Source of the DNA: Aegilops tauschii subsp. strangulata
Lineage: Eukaryota > Streptophyta > Magnoliopsida > Poales > Poaceae
Length of the DNA: 64,000 nt
Assembly (NCBI RefSeq): GCF_002575655.3
Contig: NC_053037.3
Coordinates: forward strand, 446,369,793-446,433,792
Direction: 5' to 3'
Made by a program: the position numbers and the translations under genes. The notes under the pieces are model-generated. The model searched no databases. It saw only the letters and a program-made list of their open reading frames with translations, and was not told the origin of the DNA. Positions 1 through 11,666 of this stretch are shown here, one piece after another. Positions within the stretch are counted from its first letter, which is position 1; each line of letters begins with the position of its first letter.

Positions 1-3000
1 GAGGAAGGAGGCAAAACTTGATAAGATGAGAGAACTCGAATGAAAAAACGACACTCCGGCTAAACGGATAAGAAAGAAAAATTACATGATCTTGACAAAA
101 CAAGATGATTGGCTGAAGAGAGCAACATCACAAAGCCTCCGGAAACAATGCATGATAGTTAGATAGTTGGAGTGAATAGAACGAAGAATGGAACCAACAT
201 CTCCTACCATAAATGAATTTTAAAGAGCATCCTTACGAAGTAGGATCGAACGGAGTTGTTGGAAAAACCAACAACGAAATGAATAATCTTGTAGTGGGCT
301 TATGGAAAACTTCTCAAGATAGAGGCGAAATTCTGCCACTACGGAAACAGTTGATTGGATTGAGATCAACAAGGAGAAGAAAACTTCTTCACCACGATGA
401 GAAGGAGAAAATTTGATCATTGATAAACACCACAAATAGCTACAATCCTTAGGGAAGGCTATAGGTGAAATCTATACCAAGATAGCGTCAACAAAGAAAT
501 TGTTGGGTTGAACAAGATACCATGAACGAAGAAAATATGATGGGTTTAAATATCTCATTCTTGATAACTTGTGAATCATGCAACATGAAAAGAAATTGTC
601 AAGAATGACATATCACCATCTCAAACGATAAAGTAGAAAAAATTGCACTTTGGAATGCAAGATGAAGAATATTTGAACTCCTGAAAACAAAACATGTGTT
701 GAACACCATGTTTATTTTAGAGTAAAGCTTGGCGGGTCATAACTTCAAGAGAAATCTTGAAGAACAATTGAAGAATGAAAGGAATCCTTGACGAACCACC
801 ATGTTGATCCTCCATGAAGAACTCCGATAATAAAAGAATGATCAAATGAAAGGGAAAGTTGAAAAGAACTCCGGCAGAAGCCTTGCAATGATTAGATGAA
901 GCTTTGAAATGATATAATTGAAATAACTTGGAGCTCCGGAAAGAAAAGATGAACAACTTGGAACCGATAATTTGATATCATGAACGAACTCCGGAAGAAG
1001 GAATTAATCACTTCGAGGAAATAAGAATAAGAATTACATTACGCGTATCCTTCACCAATTTAGATTGATGACAAGCAACGGATTTGGCATACTACTTATT
1101 CTCGTTGAAAAAAAAGGATTGAAGAGAGATATAGCGCAAACTTTAGAAGGTATTGATGGAACCACCGGTGTAATTTGGAAACAACGAATGAATTAAAATG
1201 ATAACCAAGAAAGAGAACTCTTGAACGAACCACCGTAAGAATTGAAAATGAAAGTAGCAAAGGCACAATTCACCGAGAAGAATTAGAAAATGAATAAAGA
1301 TACTAGACAGAATTTAGATATAAGTGAAACGAAGAGATCATGAATTGATTAGAGAATACTTGAATGATGCACCGATAAGATTTGGAGAACGAGAGCTGAA
1401 TGTTGAGAACGAATAAATCTTCTGAAATGATGGCCTTCGGAGAATCAAACTAAAGACTCATGAATTGCTCCGGATGGGTGAAAAGAATTCTCGCAATCGA
1501 AAACAATTATGAGAGGATGGCATCAAGCTAGAACCATGAATCCTCAAGAGAATGGACCAGATTTAAGGGAAACTCTTCTTCGGTCTTCAAATGTTGAGAA
1601 TGAAGACAAGAAACACCACCATAAATTATTGAGACACTCCGGAACAATGGATAATAGAAATGATGAACCAACGATGAAAGAATTTGAAAGATCTTGGAGA
1701 AAGACATATGACTGATGAAAATTCTTACGTCAAACTTTGAAAAGAATTTAAGAATAACTCCGGAAAGAATTAGAAGAGTCAGGTAAGATCCTGGAAAAGA
1801 CCTGTGGGTTAGGGTCCACTCAAAAGAAACACCGTTGAAATGATTACTTGAAAAGGAGACAGCACCGGTTGAATTAAATGGCTTGAATGAGGTAACAACC
1901 TCGAAATAGGTAGAATTGATGCGGAGTGGAAACACGAATCTTCAGAGATATCTTCAGCACTCCAGAACAATTGAATAGCAAGCGGGGAATGATTAAGAGA
2001 TATACCGGCATGAGAAAGCATTTGTAAGGAGGAAAGGGCTATAATCAACACTGAAAGCTTCAATTGAATCCACCGAAAAAGAATACGAGAATGAAGAATG
2101 ATAACCTTGCAGCTTCCTGAGCATCTTCCTGAGAATCACCAGATAAGAACATTGATGGAAAAGAATGGAGAAACTTCACATCCATAAGATGGATACATGA
2201 TTAAGAAATCTGAATCCTTGAAGAAAGAGGGTGGGAGGGCGGGAAAACAAAGGCAACTTGGGGCAGATGGAATAAACACCGTTGCAAAGAACTGAGAATT
2301 GATCTCGCGAATGTTGAAATGATCAGATCCACTTGAAGAGAAGCACGCCGGTTGAAAAAGAATTAACATGACGACCTCGATGATCAAGAAGGATTAGTAT
2401 TCACATAGCAATATGAGAACACCGTTTAGGAAAAGTATGGATTCAACATTTGACTTTGAAGCAACTCGAATACCACAAATAAAACAAAACAAAGGATTGG
2501 CTTGCAGAATAAGCCGGAACAAACATATGATAGAGATTCCGTCCGAAGTTTTCGTGGTGGGGCCCACACAGGCTCGATCGTACAGCACCATCATGTACAA
2601 GGCAGTGCACATGACATACGAAGCGTCCCCGAGTCGACATAGCCAAGGACTCTTTAAGACACTACGAGACCACTTAAAACCAACCGTGGAAAGGCGGACC
2701 ACTAGACGTCGAACCCCAATCTCATATCATGCGTGTGTCGGAAAGATATCCTAAGAGCTACTTGAATTCCCACTTATAAACTCCCGAAACTTTCTGGTTA
2801 TGCAATCTGGTGTTGGGGATACAGGGGACACAAAATATATCACCCAAACTAGCAATCCCTAGATCCAGCTGTATCCATCCGTCAACACATAACCAAGAAA
2901 CCTTCGGAAATCGTGTACCTCAACCTTCGAAAAGCATCCGTTATACGAGTTATGACAATACTCCCGAACTCCCGCCCCAGTACTGGGTGGCGTCGAGGTG

Positions 3001-3400
3001 ATCTCACCAACAACTGCATAAAAGAGATTTTCGATGTCGGCAAAACTCAGGTATTCCAGAACTGTAACGATAAAATTGTGACGGCAACACCTCGGAGCTC
3101 AACTCTCCGGGACACTGCCACAACCCCTAAATGTCAGGAGGCACCAAGAACAATGTTCTCGTCACAAAACCATCAGAACGATTCTAAGATACCCGCGTGA
3201 TCTTAAAAAAAATTAGTGAAATTTGAGGAAAGAAGAGTCAAAACTTCTACGTCAGGAGACCTCACGAGAGCGACGAAGGGACTGAGGAGTAAAAAGAATC
3301 CTACTCTTCGATATATATAATCCTAAGACTCAAAACATTTTTGTTCTAGACTCAACAACGCCAGCGATTCGATCAAGCAGGGGGCTCCTAAGTCGGGAAT

Positions 3401-3415
3401 GGCTCTGATTACCAA
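3401..3415 (-). other. Primer binding site (tRNA-iMet type)
   Basis: The minus strand reads TTGGTAATCAGAGCC immediately inside the LTR end, with two bases between. It matches the usual plant retrotransposon PBS TTGGTATCAGAGCC with one extra A. It fixes the minus orientation of the element. Confidence 0.75.
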
Positions 3416-3417
3416 CT

Positions 3418-5085
3418 TGAAACAACTACAACAAGCTTGGCAAAGTTGAATATCATGTTAAGAATCTGCCAGAAATATTTTATAGCAAAAGTAGAGCAAG
3501 ATTGAGTCATGCTATGGCACTCCATAATTGCAAACAAAGGCATGAATGGATCAATTACAACAATATCTAAAAAATATCCTTACTAAACATCACCAAAATA
3601 AGCATGGATCTCTCTATAGCCACATGGATACATAGCAACAAAATAACAGCAGTCACAGACTTAGAGAAATCACCAAGTCTCTGAAATCAGAAACATTGCG
3701 AAGCCTAGTTTGCATGCTTGTGCTAGTCACCACAGAGATCACAAAAATACATGGCATACACCTCTGTAAAGGTGGCATGGCATACATCAAAACACATGTA
3801 GAGCTCATGCCCATAAGATGCACAGATTAAACGCAACAAAAATAACAAATCCTCAAGTTCTGACAAGTAACAGCAGTTAACAGCAACTAGCACTCTTGCA
3901 CCAGAGATTTGGGCATCAAGATGGACTCAAATGAATATGGTGCAATAGAACAAAATGAAGAGCATCTCGAGACGAACATTTCGATATATTACACGCACGG
4001 AACGGAGCTATATGCAGAGAGTTATGATGCGATGAACATGAGCATATATTGTAAAATGCATGGGACAGAGAAATTCAACCTCGGGGAAAAAGTCAATGGG
4101 GCACGGGAACCGAGGCTCGCCGGCGCGGGGCTCGCCGGAGATGGCGGGGAAGGAGGCGGGGCTCGCCGGAGATGGCGGATCCGGCCGGATCTCGCCGGAT
4201 CCGGGCCGGATCTCGCCGGATCCGACGCGGGGAGGCGGAGGAGGTCGCCGGCGGGCGCAGGGCAAGGCCGGGTGCTCGAGGCGAAGGGCGGCAGCGGCCG
4301 GGCTGCGGAGCGCAGGCGGTGGCCGGCGCGCGCGGGCGCGGGCGGCGGGGCCGGCGCGGGAAGGCGGAGGGAGCGGGCGAGGCGGCGAACGGGCTCGGGG
4401 GCCCGCGGCGGGCCTGGCGGGCCGGCGGCGCGGGGGCGGCGAACGCGCCACATGGCAGCTTCCGGTTGGGCGGGGCGCGGCGGCGGACGCGTCCGGTCCG
4501 ATCCGGACGTGTCCGGCGGCGGAGAGGGAGCGGAGCTAGGGTTGGACTGCGCGAAAATTCGGGGGAAGACACCTATTTATAGGAGAGTCCAAACGGGGTG
4601 CGGTTTTCGCCCACACGATCGTGATCGAACGACGGAGAGCATGGCGGAGACTTAGAAGGGTTTTTGGGCTGTTTGAAGGGGGTGTTTTGCTGCAACACAC
4701 AAACGGACTTTGCGGTTACCCGGTTAACCGTTGGAGCATCAAACGACCTCCAAATGGCACGAAACTTGACAGGTGGTCTACCGGTGGTATCCCAAGGTCA
4801 CTTGACAAGACTCGGTCCATTCCGAGAACGTTCAACACCCGCTCACGGAAAGAAACAAGAGGGGTGCGCCGGAGGAGGTGGGAGTGCCGGATTGCAAAAC
4901 GGACAACAGGGAAAATGCTCGGATGCATGAGACAAACATGTATGCAAATGAGATGCACATGATGACATGAACAAAATGCAAAACGAAAGGCAAAACCCGA
5001 CCACGAAGGGAAATATCATAACACATAGCCGAAAATGGCAAGAGTTGGAGTTACAAATATGGAAAGTTACATCCGGGGTGTTACA
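3418..5085 (-). repeat. 5' LTR of the minus-strand Gypsy-type element
   Basis: Read on the minus strand it starts TGTAACACCCCGG at 5085 and ends GTTGTTTCA at 3418, directly against the PBS. It contains a TATA box at 4572-4583 followed in the direction of transcription by a strongly GC-rich block (about 4110-4560). Within 4130-4235 short units built from GGATC and CTCGCCGGA are tandemly repeated. The several overlapping open frames in this block reflect its GC bias and are not genes. Confidence 0.7.
4572..4583 (-). promoter_or_regulatory. TATA box of the LTR promoter
   Basis: The minus strand reads CCTATAAATAGG. A GC-rich stretch follows about 25 bases downstream, as expected for the start of the R region. 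It would drive the minus-strand retroelement transcript. Confidence 0.55.
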
Positions 5086-5396
5086 GCCGTATGCTGGCAT
5101 ACGGCAAAGATTCAAAGGTCTTTGCCGTCTGCCAGCAGACGGCAAAGCACGCCGTTAACCCCCTAACGGACCTAAGCTACCACGTGTGCCGTCTGGGCTC
5201 TTTGTCGTCTGCTGGCAGACGACAAAGGCCTTTGCCTCTTTGCCGTCAGCCAGCAAACGGCAAAGTGCCCTTTGTCGTAGTTTGTTCAGCCGGATGTGTT
5301 GCCATCTACTGGCTGACAGCAAAGGCCTTTGCCGTTCGCCAAGCATGCCTTTGCCGTCAGCCATGGCAGATGGCAAAGTTCCTGATTCTTGTAGTG
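5086..5396. mobile_element. CACTA (En/Spm) transposon end with subterminal repeats
   Basis: The right terminus is TTCTTGTAGTG at 5386-5396, the reverse complement of a CACTACAAGAA terminus. The 300 bp inside it repeat tttgccgtc and its complement gacggcaaa in both orientations, with near-palindromic units such as 5121-5146. Such short subterminal repeats are the transposase-binding regions of CACTA elements. The rest lies to the left, beyond the retroelement inserted at 5085/5086. Small open frames across this block are products of the repeat. Confidence 0.7.
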
Positions 5397-6325
5397 GAAG
5401 TCTCCGGTATGGGGGCCAATCCATCATGTACTTGAATCATTACCACATGTGGAGATAGTGAATCACGTATTCTAACACTTGGGCATCCTCACAAGCTTTG
5501 CAAAACTTCTCTTCTCCATGAACTGGGTTTGGGTAAATTCATTGATTCTGCAAGACAAACATAAACCTCTATCGTTTCTTCACAACTCTCGGGTTTACGT
5601 AACCTCCTATGGAACGTCTGCTGATGAAATCACAGCTTCTGCTAGAGTTCTTCCTGCAACAAGGTTGTGCTTGCTCCTTCTCAAATCCTGGGTCCTGTGG
5701 GTTATGGGCCGACTTCAACACTTGCATATCCTTAACTCATCCTTGAAGTTACTATTGTTCAGTACTCCAACATTACATCTCCTTTAAATCTAACAGTACT
5801 TCATTCCTTCATACTCTTGGGGTAACTATCATAACAAAACTCCAACTTATTTTGTCCAAACTCCACTATGTGGAATACATTATCCTTTCCATTGGTCAAG
5901 TGTTCACGTAGAAAAGTACCGCAAAAAATGCACTGGTTCATCCATAATTCATATTCTCTTCATATAAAATCATTTATTACATCCCTAACCACTACTCAAA
6001 ACTCAAATTTCAAAAGTACTATATTACAAATGTTGCCATCCACATAGTTTGGTATGGTCAAGCATTACTTCCATCTTTATTCATTTGCCCTTCTTGAAGA
6101 TGCTTTAGTCCCACTGGAATTGTGTGATGTAATCCTTGAAATCATCGATATTTTGCTTCATCATGGTGGCCATGAGCTTCATCTCCATCATCTCTACATG
6201 CACCTCTCTCAGGTATTACTAAGTGTGATGGAGTCTTGCTTCTAGTAATTCTCCAATCTCACGTATGGCTTCCATAGCAGCTTCATGAAAAGAGTCTAAG
6301 AATGTTGCTCGTGGTACTTGAGAAA

Positions 6326-6559
6326 TCAAAAAAATTGCCCCATAGTCTTTGGGCAAACCCCTTTCACGCGATGGAGGTGTACCTCCACGTACCAAAGTTC
6401 AGCTCCATTCTCAATGAAAGGATAACCCTTGTAGACTGCATCTCCTTCAAGATGAATATGCTTCATCATGTCCTTCAGGATCTTTGGGTAATCCTGATCA
6501 CTAGTCAGGGTCATGATAGTTTTCGGGACCTTGAGAAAAGACTCGTAAAGGGTTGTCAT
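6326..6559 (-). CDS. Unrecognised small frame of the unclassified retroelement
   Basis: A 77-codon minus-strand frame lies downstream of the Gag frame in the same element. Its product contains the stretch GYPFIENGAELWYVEVHLH and is mostly polar with hydrophobic patches. I see no signal peptide, membrane segment or catalytic motif. In another frame the similarity-like text seems to continue past its stop, so it may be the start of a longer decayed second ORF. I do not recognise the family and assign no function. Confidence 0.3.
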   Translation of the reverse strand: MTTLYESFLKVPKTIMTLTSDQDYPKILKDMMKHIHLEGDAVYKGYPFIENGAELWYVEVHLHRVKGVCPKTMGQFF

Positions 6560-6874
6560 CTGCAGGTATAAGATAGAAGGGGTACTTGGGATAATGTATG
6601 TATTTCCTTGGGTGAAATGTGGTTATTTTCCCGGGAAAGGTTTGGGGTTAACTTTTCCATGGGTTCAAGGTTTAAGTCTGGGTGAGATAGTGAGAGAGGC
6701 ACTCAAAATCAACAAACAACTCATAAAATTTCATATGAGATTCCAACCATATCAGCATTTATTGCTTCACGAATTATTACAATTTCCATTCCATAACTCA
6801 ACTCAACAACCCTAATGAAAATAAAAGTGTGTTCCACATTTATTGAGTTCTTTATTCCAATATCAATATCTCAA

Positions 6875-7108
6875 CTACTCAGCACAAGCTTTCCTCGGTT
6901 CTGAACATTCTCTGGCAAAATGTCCTACTTCTTTGTAGCGTAAACAAATGACGTCAGACAAATCCAGGGGCTTCCTGGTGGTTATCTTGGCTCCTTGGGT
7001 TCTTGGCTTCATTTCTGGGCATTTGCTAGCGTAATGACCCGCATGCTTGCACTTGAAACATATGATATGACTACGGTCCTTCTTTGCAGAAACTGGGTTG
7101 TTCAGGGG
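6875..7108 (-). pseudogene. Gag C-terminal zinc-knuckle segment, separated by insertion
   Basis: The minus-strand frame contains a perfect CX2CX4HX4C knuckle, CFKCKHAGHYASKC, and a second degenerate one, CLRYKEVGHFAREC, in which the second Cys is Tyr. It ends in a stop at 6875. Zinc knuckles bind retroelement RNA in Gag. The reading frame is cut at 7108 by the Gypsy element and resumes upstream at 20214, where more knuckles are found. It was functional only before that insertion, if at all. Confidence 0.65.
7104..7108. repeat. Target-site duplication AGGGG, left copy
   Basis: The five bases AGGGG directly precede the TG of the 5' LTR and match 20209-20213 after the 3' LTR exactly. Confidence 0.9.
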
Positions 7109-10100
7109 TGTCACGTCCTAGTTCTGGTATGACCTAGACTAGCTAGTCATGTGTGCATCATGTCTAAATTTCATTTAAATTTGAAATGGGGATTTGTGAA
7201 ACCCTCAGAATCATTTCTGGAAATGACCCAGATAAAAATTTCTCCAAAAGGGTCCAAGAAAATGTTCATGTTGCTCCCTGAAAATATTGGACAGAGATTA
7301 AAATCAAACCAATATTTTTAGGAGCTCATAAATATTTATCTTGGCCATTTGGAATTAATGTAGTAATTATTTGCATTGGATATATATATTTTATATATGT
7401 CCAAAAATTCTGAATTTTGGTGAGGGGCTTTGGATTAATCCCTTAGGTCCCTGCAAAAATTGACAGAAGTAAATAAAATGGTTTAGTATTTCTACTAAAT
7501 CAAACAAATGTCAGAAAATTAGAAAACAGAAACAAACTAGGAAAAGGGAGAAACTTACCTGGCCTGGCCCAGCGGCCCAGCAGGCCGGCCCAGCCAGCTG
7601 GCCGTGCCAGTCGTCCCCTTCCTCGCGCCAGGAGGACAGGGGCACGCGCTCGCCGCCCGCGCGCATGCGCGCCACCTCCTGCTTCTCCCCTCGTCGCCTG
7701 GATCGCCCGAACGAGGCCACGCGCCGCCCCGCACCTCTCTCGCTCTCTCCCGTGCCCATTCTCTCTTCCCCCTCGCACTCTCTCTCATGGCCGAGCGATG
7801 CCGTCGCCACCGGCCACCGTTGCCGTAGCCACCGCCACCCCCTCGCCTCTCCGGCACGCCCAGGAGCTCCGCCTCCTCGCTCTGAAGCTCTCCGCCGAGC
7901 CACGCAAGCCGGAGCGCCCCGTGGAGCCGTTGCCATCGCCATCTTCGTCTCCGGCTGCCGCGGATCTCCACCGGCCGCTCGTCACCTGCAGGGCCTCCCC
8001 CGAGCTGCTGATCTGGTCGCCGGCCTCACCGTGAGCCACTGACTCGAACCCCTCTTCTCCCCCTTGCTTTTGCGTGCTCCAGCACCGCTCCTTGCTGCGG
8101 CCGTAGCGCCTCGCCGCCGTCCATGGTGCCACCGTGACCAGAAGCCAAACTAGCCGCTCCCGAGCACGTCACCGTGCTCCTGGTGACGCCTGGAAGCCGT
8201 AGTGAACCTCCGCAGCCCCTGCCGTGCCTCGTATCCGCATCCCGCTCGAACCCGTGCTCTGGTCGCCGCCCCGAGCTTGATTCCGGCGAGCTCCGGCATC
8301 CCTGCATCCTTCCGTCGCCTCCCCTGGATGCGGACGAGCCCGGGCTACGCCCCGCTGCCCTCAGCTGCCGCCCCCGTGGCCTATATCGCGGACGCCGCCG
8401 CGTCCAGAGGTCGCCGACGATGACCTCTCCGGCCTGCCATGTGGGCCTGACTTGTCAGGTGATTAGCTTAAGGCTAATCACCCTCTAATCTACCCCCATT
8501 GACGCTGACAATGGGCCCTAGCACCGCTAAATAATTTAGATTAACTAGAAAACCCCTCCGGTTAACACTGAGTCACTGACGTGTGGACCCCACACGTCAG
8601 GTTTGACTTGGTCAGCGCCGCTAACCCGCTGACGTCATGATGACGCAGTGCTGACGCAATAAACCCTTTTTCTGGATTTAAATTAAATCAGGAAATTCCA
8701 AAAAATGTTCAAAACTTCTAAAATTCATAGAAATTCAACCGTAGTTCAGATTTAAATAATTTATATATGAAAAATTATCAGAAAAATGCAATCTATCCAT
8801 CTGTACTAGTTTCATGCATGACAAACCAACTTATACCTACTGTATAAGTGAAAATATATAAATGGCATATATAAGGACTTAAATTAGAGTTGCATTTGAA
8901 CCTTTGGTTCAAATGGATCTCTTCCAAGTTGAATGCTAAATGCATTGGCTCAAAATACATCACATATTCATGCCATATTCATGCATCATATTGTTGCATA
9001 TGATTGTGTTTTAATTGTCGACACCGTTCCTTCTCGATAGGTCCTGCTCCGGAGAGTGTTCCAGAGTACCTGTCTGAGGAGCAGTGCCACCCTGTTGACC
9101 TACCAGGCAAGCAAACCCCCTTTGTTCATTCCGATACAATCCTACTCTCTCGCTCCTGCTCTCTTTTACTGCATTAGGACAACAATGATTCAACTGCTAC
9201 TTTATGCTGCGGTAGTTGAACCCATTCCTCTGCATGACCTGTCATTGCCACAGTAAATAGTTGAAACCCACTAGCATGTGTAGGAGTTGTTTGAGCCATG
9301 TTGTGTTCCTACCATGCCTTGCCTGCTATTGCTTAGAGTTGTGTCAGGTCTGATTCATAGGGAATGAATTGGAGTGTTACGATATGTTCTGGTGCTGAGA
9401 GTTAAGTGTGTGAACACGATTTGGTAAAGGTAGCGGTGAGAGGCCATGTAGGAGTACATGGTGGGTTGTCTCACTGGAACCGTCCTTAAGCACTGAGTTC
9501 TGTGTATGTTGTCCAATGACTAGCTACTACAACACATTGGAATGCTTAAGTGCCCCTCTTGACTTATTAACCAACTTGATCTCTGTCCAGGAGTTGCAAC
9601 TAGTTTCTGGTGTTTGTAGGTAGTGCTATTTTTCTACCGAGTGGCACCCGGCAGGGTGGGCTTGGGACAGACTAGGCACACGTGGCCCGGTGTACCGAGT
9701 GGCACCCGGATGGTGGGCTCGGGAACCCTGCACACATCATTTGGGGCCGTGAGCGACACTCCGGCCAGATCTCCTTGCGGATGGAACCCGAATAGGCGAT
9801 AAACCTGGACTAGAGTCTTGTGTGGTTAGTTAGGTCGTGGCCGACACCCTTGCCAGGCTTCCGCTTGAAGGTTGCCGAGGTACATGACGTGTACATGGCG
9901 GTAAGTGGCGAGAGCGTGTGTGAAGCAGTACACCCCTGCAGGGTTATCATGATCTATTCGAATAGCCGTGTCCTCGGTTATGAACTTCTTGGATGCTTAC
10001 GTGGTACATAGACAACTTGAAGTGGATACTCTAAAATGCTCAAGATAAGTGTGAGTGCTATGGATGGCTTCTCGTAGTGAGACGGGAATGAATCCATAGT

Positions 10101-11176
10101 GGTGTATTGAGGTGGTGATTAGTGGACTCGTGTGCGCCTTCTTACCTCAAAGAAGTTTCTCGTAATCGTAGAACAGGATAGCCACTGAGTCAAAGCTGGC
10201 TTTCTGCAACTAAACCCCACACTACCTTCTTGATACAAATGCATGTATGATAGGATCTGATGTAAGTCTTGCTGAGTACCTTTGTACTCATGTTGCTTTA
10301 TTTATGTTTTGCAGCGGAGACTTCGGTCTTACTAGTAGTTCCGCTTGGACTTCGACGGGTAGCTTGTACCTCAGCTACGATCTTGAACCCTTGGGAGGGT
10401 CTTGTAGATAGTCAGGCTTCTCAGCCTTTTCCTTTTGTAGTTGTCTGTACTCAGACATGTAATGCTTCCGTTGCTTGTATGCTCTGAATGATGGGCCATG
10501 TGACCCCTGTTTGTACTTACCTCTTCTGGGCCTTTTATCTATATGAGTTTGCGTTATGTTGTGATGCCATGTTGTACAGCACATACTTGCATGTTATGCG
10601 TACGTGTAACGTGTATTGCTATGTGTGGGATCCGACAACCTAGTTGTCTATCCTTGGTAGCCTCTCTTATGGGGAAATGTAGTCTAGTGCTTCCACCGAG
10701 CCATAGTAGTCCGCTACAGCCCGGTTTACCGGAGTCCTACTAGCCCAGCACTACTGCTCCGGAACACTTGACTGGCCGGCATGTGATTCACTTCGTTCTT
10801 GTGTCTGTCCCTTCGGGGAAATGTCACGCGGTGGCATCCGGAGTCCTGCCTAGCCTGCTACAGCCCGGGTTCCCGGAGTCCTGTTAGCCCAGTTGCTACA
10901 GCCCGGATTCACACGCTGCTGACCGACATGCTCGATGTTGTTTCATGTATGCCTGTCCCCGTAAGATAGTGCCACTTTGGGTTCACGACTAGTCATGTCG
11001 GCCCGGGTTCTTTGTCATATGGATGCTAGCGACACTATCATATACGTGAGCCAAAAGGCGCAAACGGTCCTGGGCCATGGTAAGGCGACACCCGTGGGAA
11101 TACCGTGCGTGAGGCCGCAAAGTGATATGAGGTGTTACATGCTAGATCGGTGTGACTTAGAATCGGGGTCCTGACA
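7109..11176 (+). repeat. 5' LTR of the complete Gypsy element (4,068 bp)
   Basis: Starts TGTCACGTCC and ends CCTGACA just before the PBS. It is almost identical to 16129-20208 throughout. Visible differences include a shorter AT tract near 7380, absence of a short gcgctcgccgcccgc-like duplication present in the 3' LTR near 16690, and an extra tgatctggtc-type segment near 8010. A GC-rich block lies at about 7560-8450. The open frames there occur in both LTRs on both strands and look like composition effects. Confidence 0.92.
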
Positions 11177-11180
11177 GCTT

Positions 11181-11192
11181 TGGTATCAGAGC
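11181..11192 (+). other. Primer binding site of the Gypsy element
   Basis: TGGTATCAGAGC lies four bases after the LTR end. It is complementary to the 3' end of initiator methionine tRNA, the usual primer for plant Gypsy elements. Confidence 0.9.
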
Positions 11193-11666
11193 CTGACTGC
11201 CTGTAGGATTTCCAAGCCAACCTGGTCGAAGTTGAGTCTAGAAATTCTTTAGTTATGTAAGGGAATTGATTGTGGAAGGGAACATAAGGCTCTTTTTACT
11301 TCTTTTACCTCATACCCTTCTGATCTGAGTCATCCTATCTTTCCTACGGGGTTAAGGAACTAGGCTTTCTTTTCTGTCTACCAGGATCATGTGTTACTAC
11401 TCCGTAGTCTCTTAGGATTGGTTGATCAGAGTCATATCCCAGTTCGAGTACCTCCGGTGTTGCCTGTTTAGTAATATCTCAGAACCTTGAGTGATGATGT
11501 TGAGTATGGTGCTACCCCGTCCTTTGCAGAATGTCTCACTTTGAGCATTTTACTGCCGTTATGCTGCCGGAATTGTCCTAGGAGTTTGAGAGATACTAAA
11601 TTTCCTTGTGCTACATGTTGCATCCTATAGTTGTTGTTGACCTCGTCCTTGGTTCCGCTTCCCAGG

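Larger units (their letters stand above)
1..5085 (-). mobile_element. Gypsy-type LTR retrotransposon, partial, minus strand
   Basis: The right end, on the minus strand, is a 1.67-kb LTR beginning TGTAACACCCC and ending in CA. It is followed by a tRNA-Met-like primer binding site and about 3.4 kb of interior running out of the window on the left. The interior (1-3400) is rich in ctccgg and accaccg words on the + strand and has no open frame with recognisable Gag, protease, RT or integrase, so this part is non-coding leader or belongs to a non-autonomous element. The LTR start resembles the Sabrina/WHAM type of Triticeae Gypsy elements, which I recall and could not search. The element is inserted in a CACTA end at 5086. 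Its other LTR and target duplication lie outside the window. Confidence 0.7.
5397..7108 (-). mobile_element. Unclassified retroelement, 3' portion, minus strand
   Basis: This is the downstream half of an element whose upstream half is at 20214-22254. The two halves were one sequence before the Gypsy insertion at 7109, as the duplicated AGGGG shows. It contains the last zinc-knuckle part of the Gag frame (6875-7108), an intergenic stretch and a second short frame (6326-6559). A 3' region of about 0.9 kb without recognisable coding sequence follows, down to the CACTA end. I see no RT, RNase H or integrase motif in it, so the element appears non-autonomous. Confidence 0.55.

Noticed and set aside
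2394..2754. Open frames of about 100 codons on both strands in the interior of the first element
   Set aside because: Neither strand gives a recognisable retroelement protein, and the two overlap in opposite directions without codon signal.
4008..4582. Several long overlapping open frames on both strands
   Set aside because: They lie in a GC-rich, tandemly repeated part of an LTR, encode Arg/Pro/Gly/Ala-rich low-complexity text in every frame, and have no recognisable domain.
5086..5396. Repeated tttgccgtc/gacggcaaa units as a CRISPR-like array or coding repeat
   Set aside because: The units are short, occur in both orientations and are not regularly spaced, and the block ends in a CACTA terminus, so it is a transposon subterminal region.
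7500..8488. Open frames of 100-140 codons in both orientations, repeated at 16530-17562
   Set aside because: They sit in the GC-rich block of the two LTRs, and no frame shows a known domain or constraint between the copies beyond that of the whole LTR.
11181..11192. tRNA gene at the priming sites
   Set aside because: These are short complements of the tRNA 3' end used as primer sites. No cloverleaf or internal promoter surrounds any of them, and I saw no tRNA or rRNA gene elsewhere.
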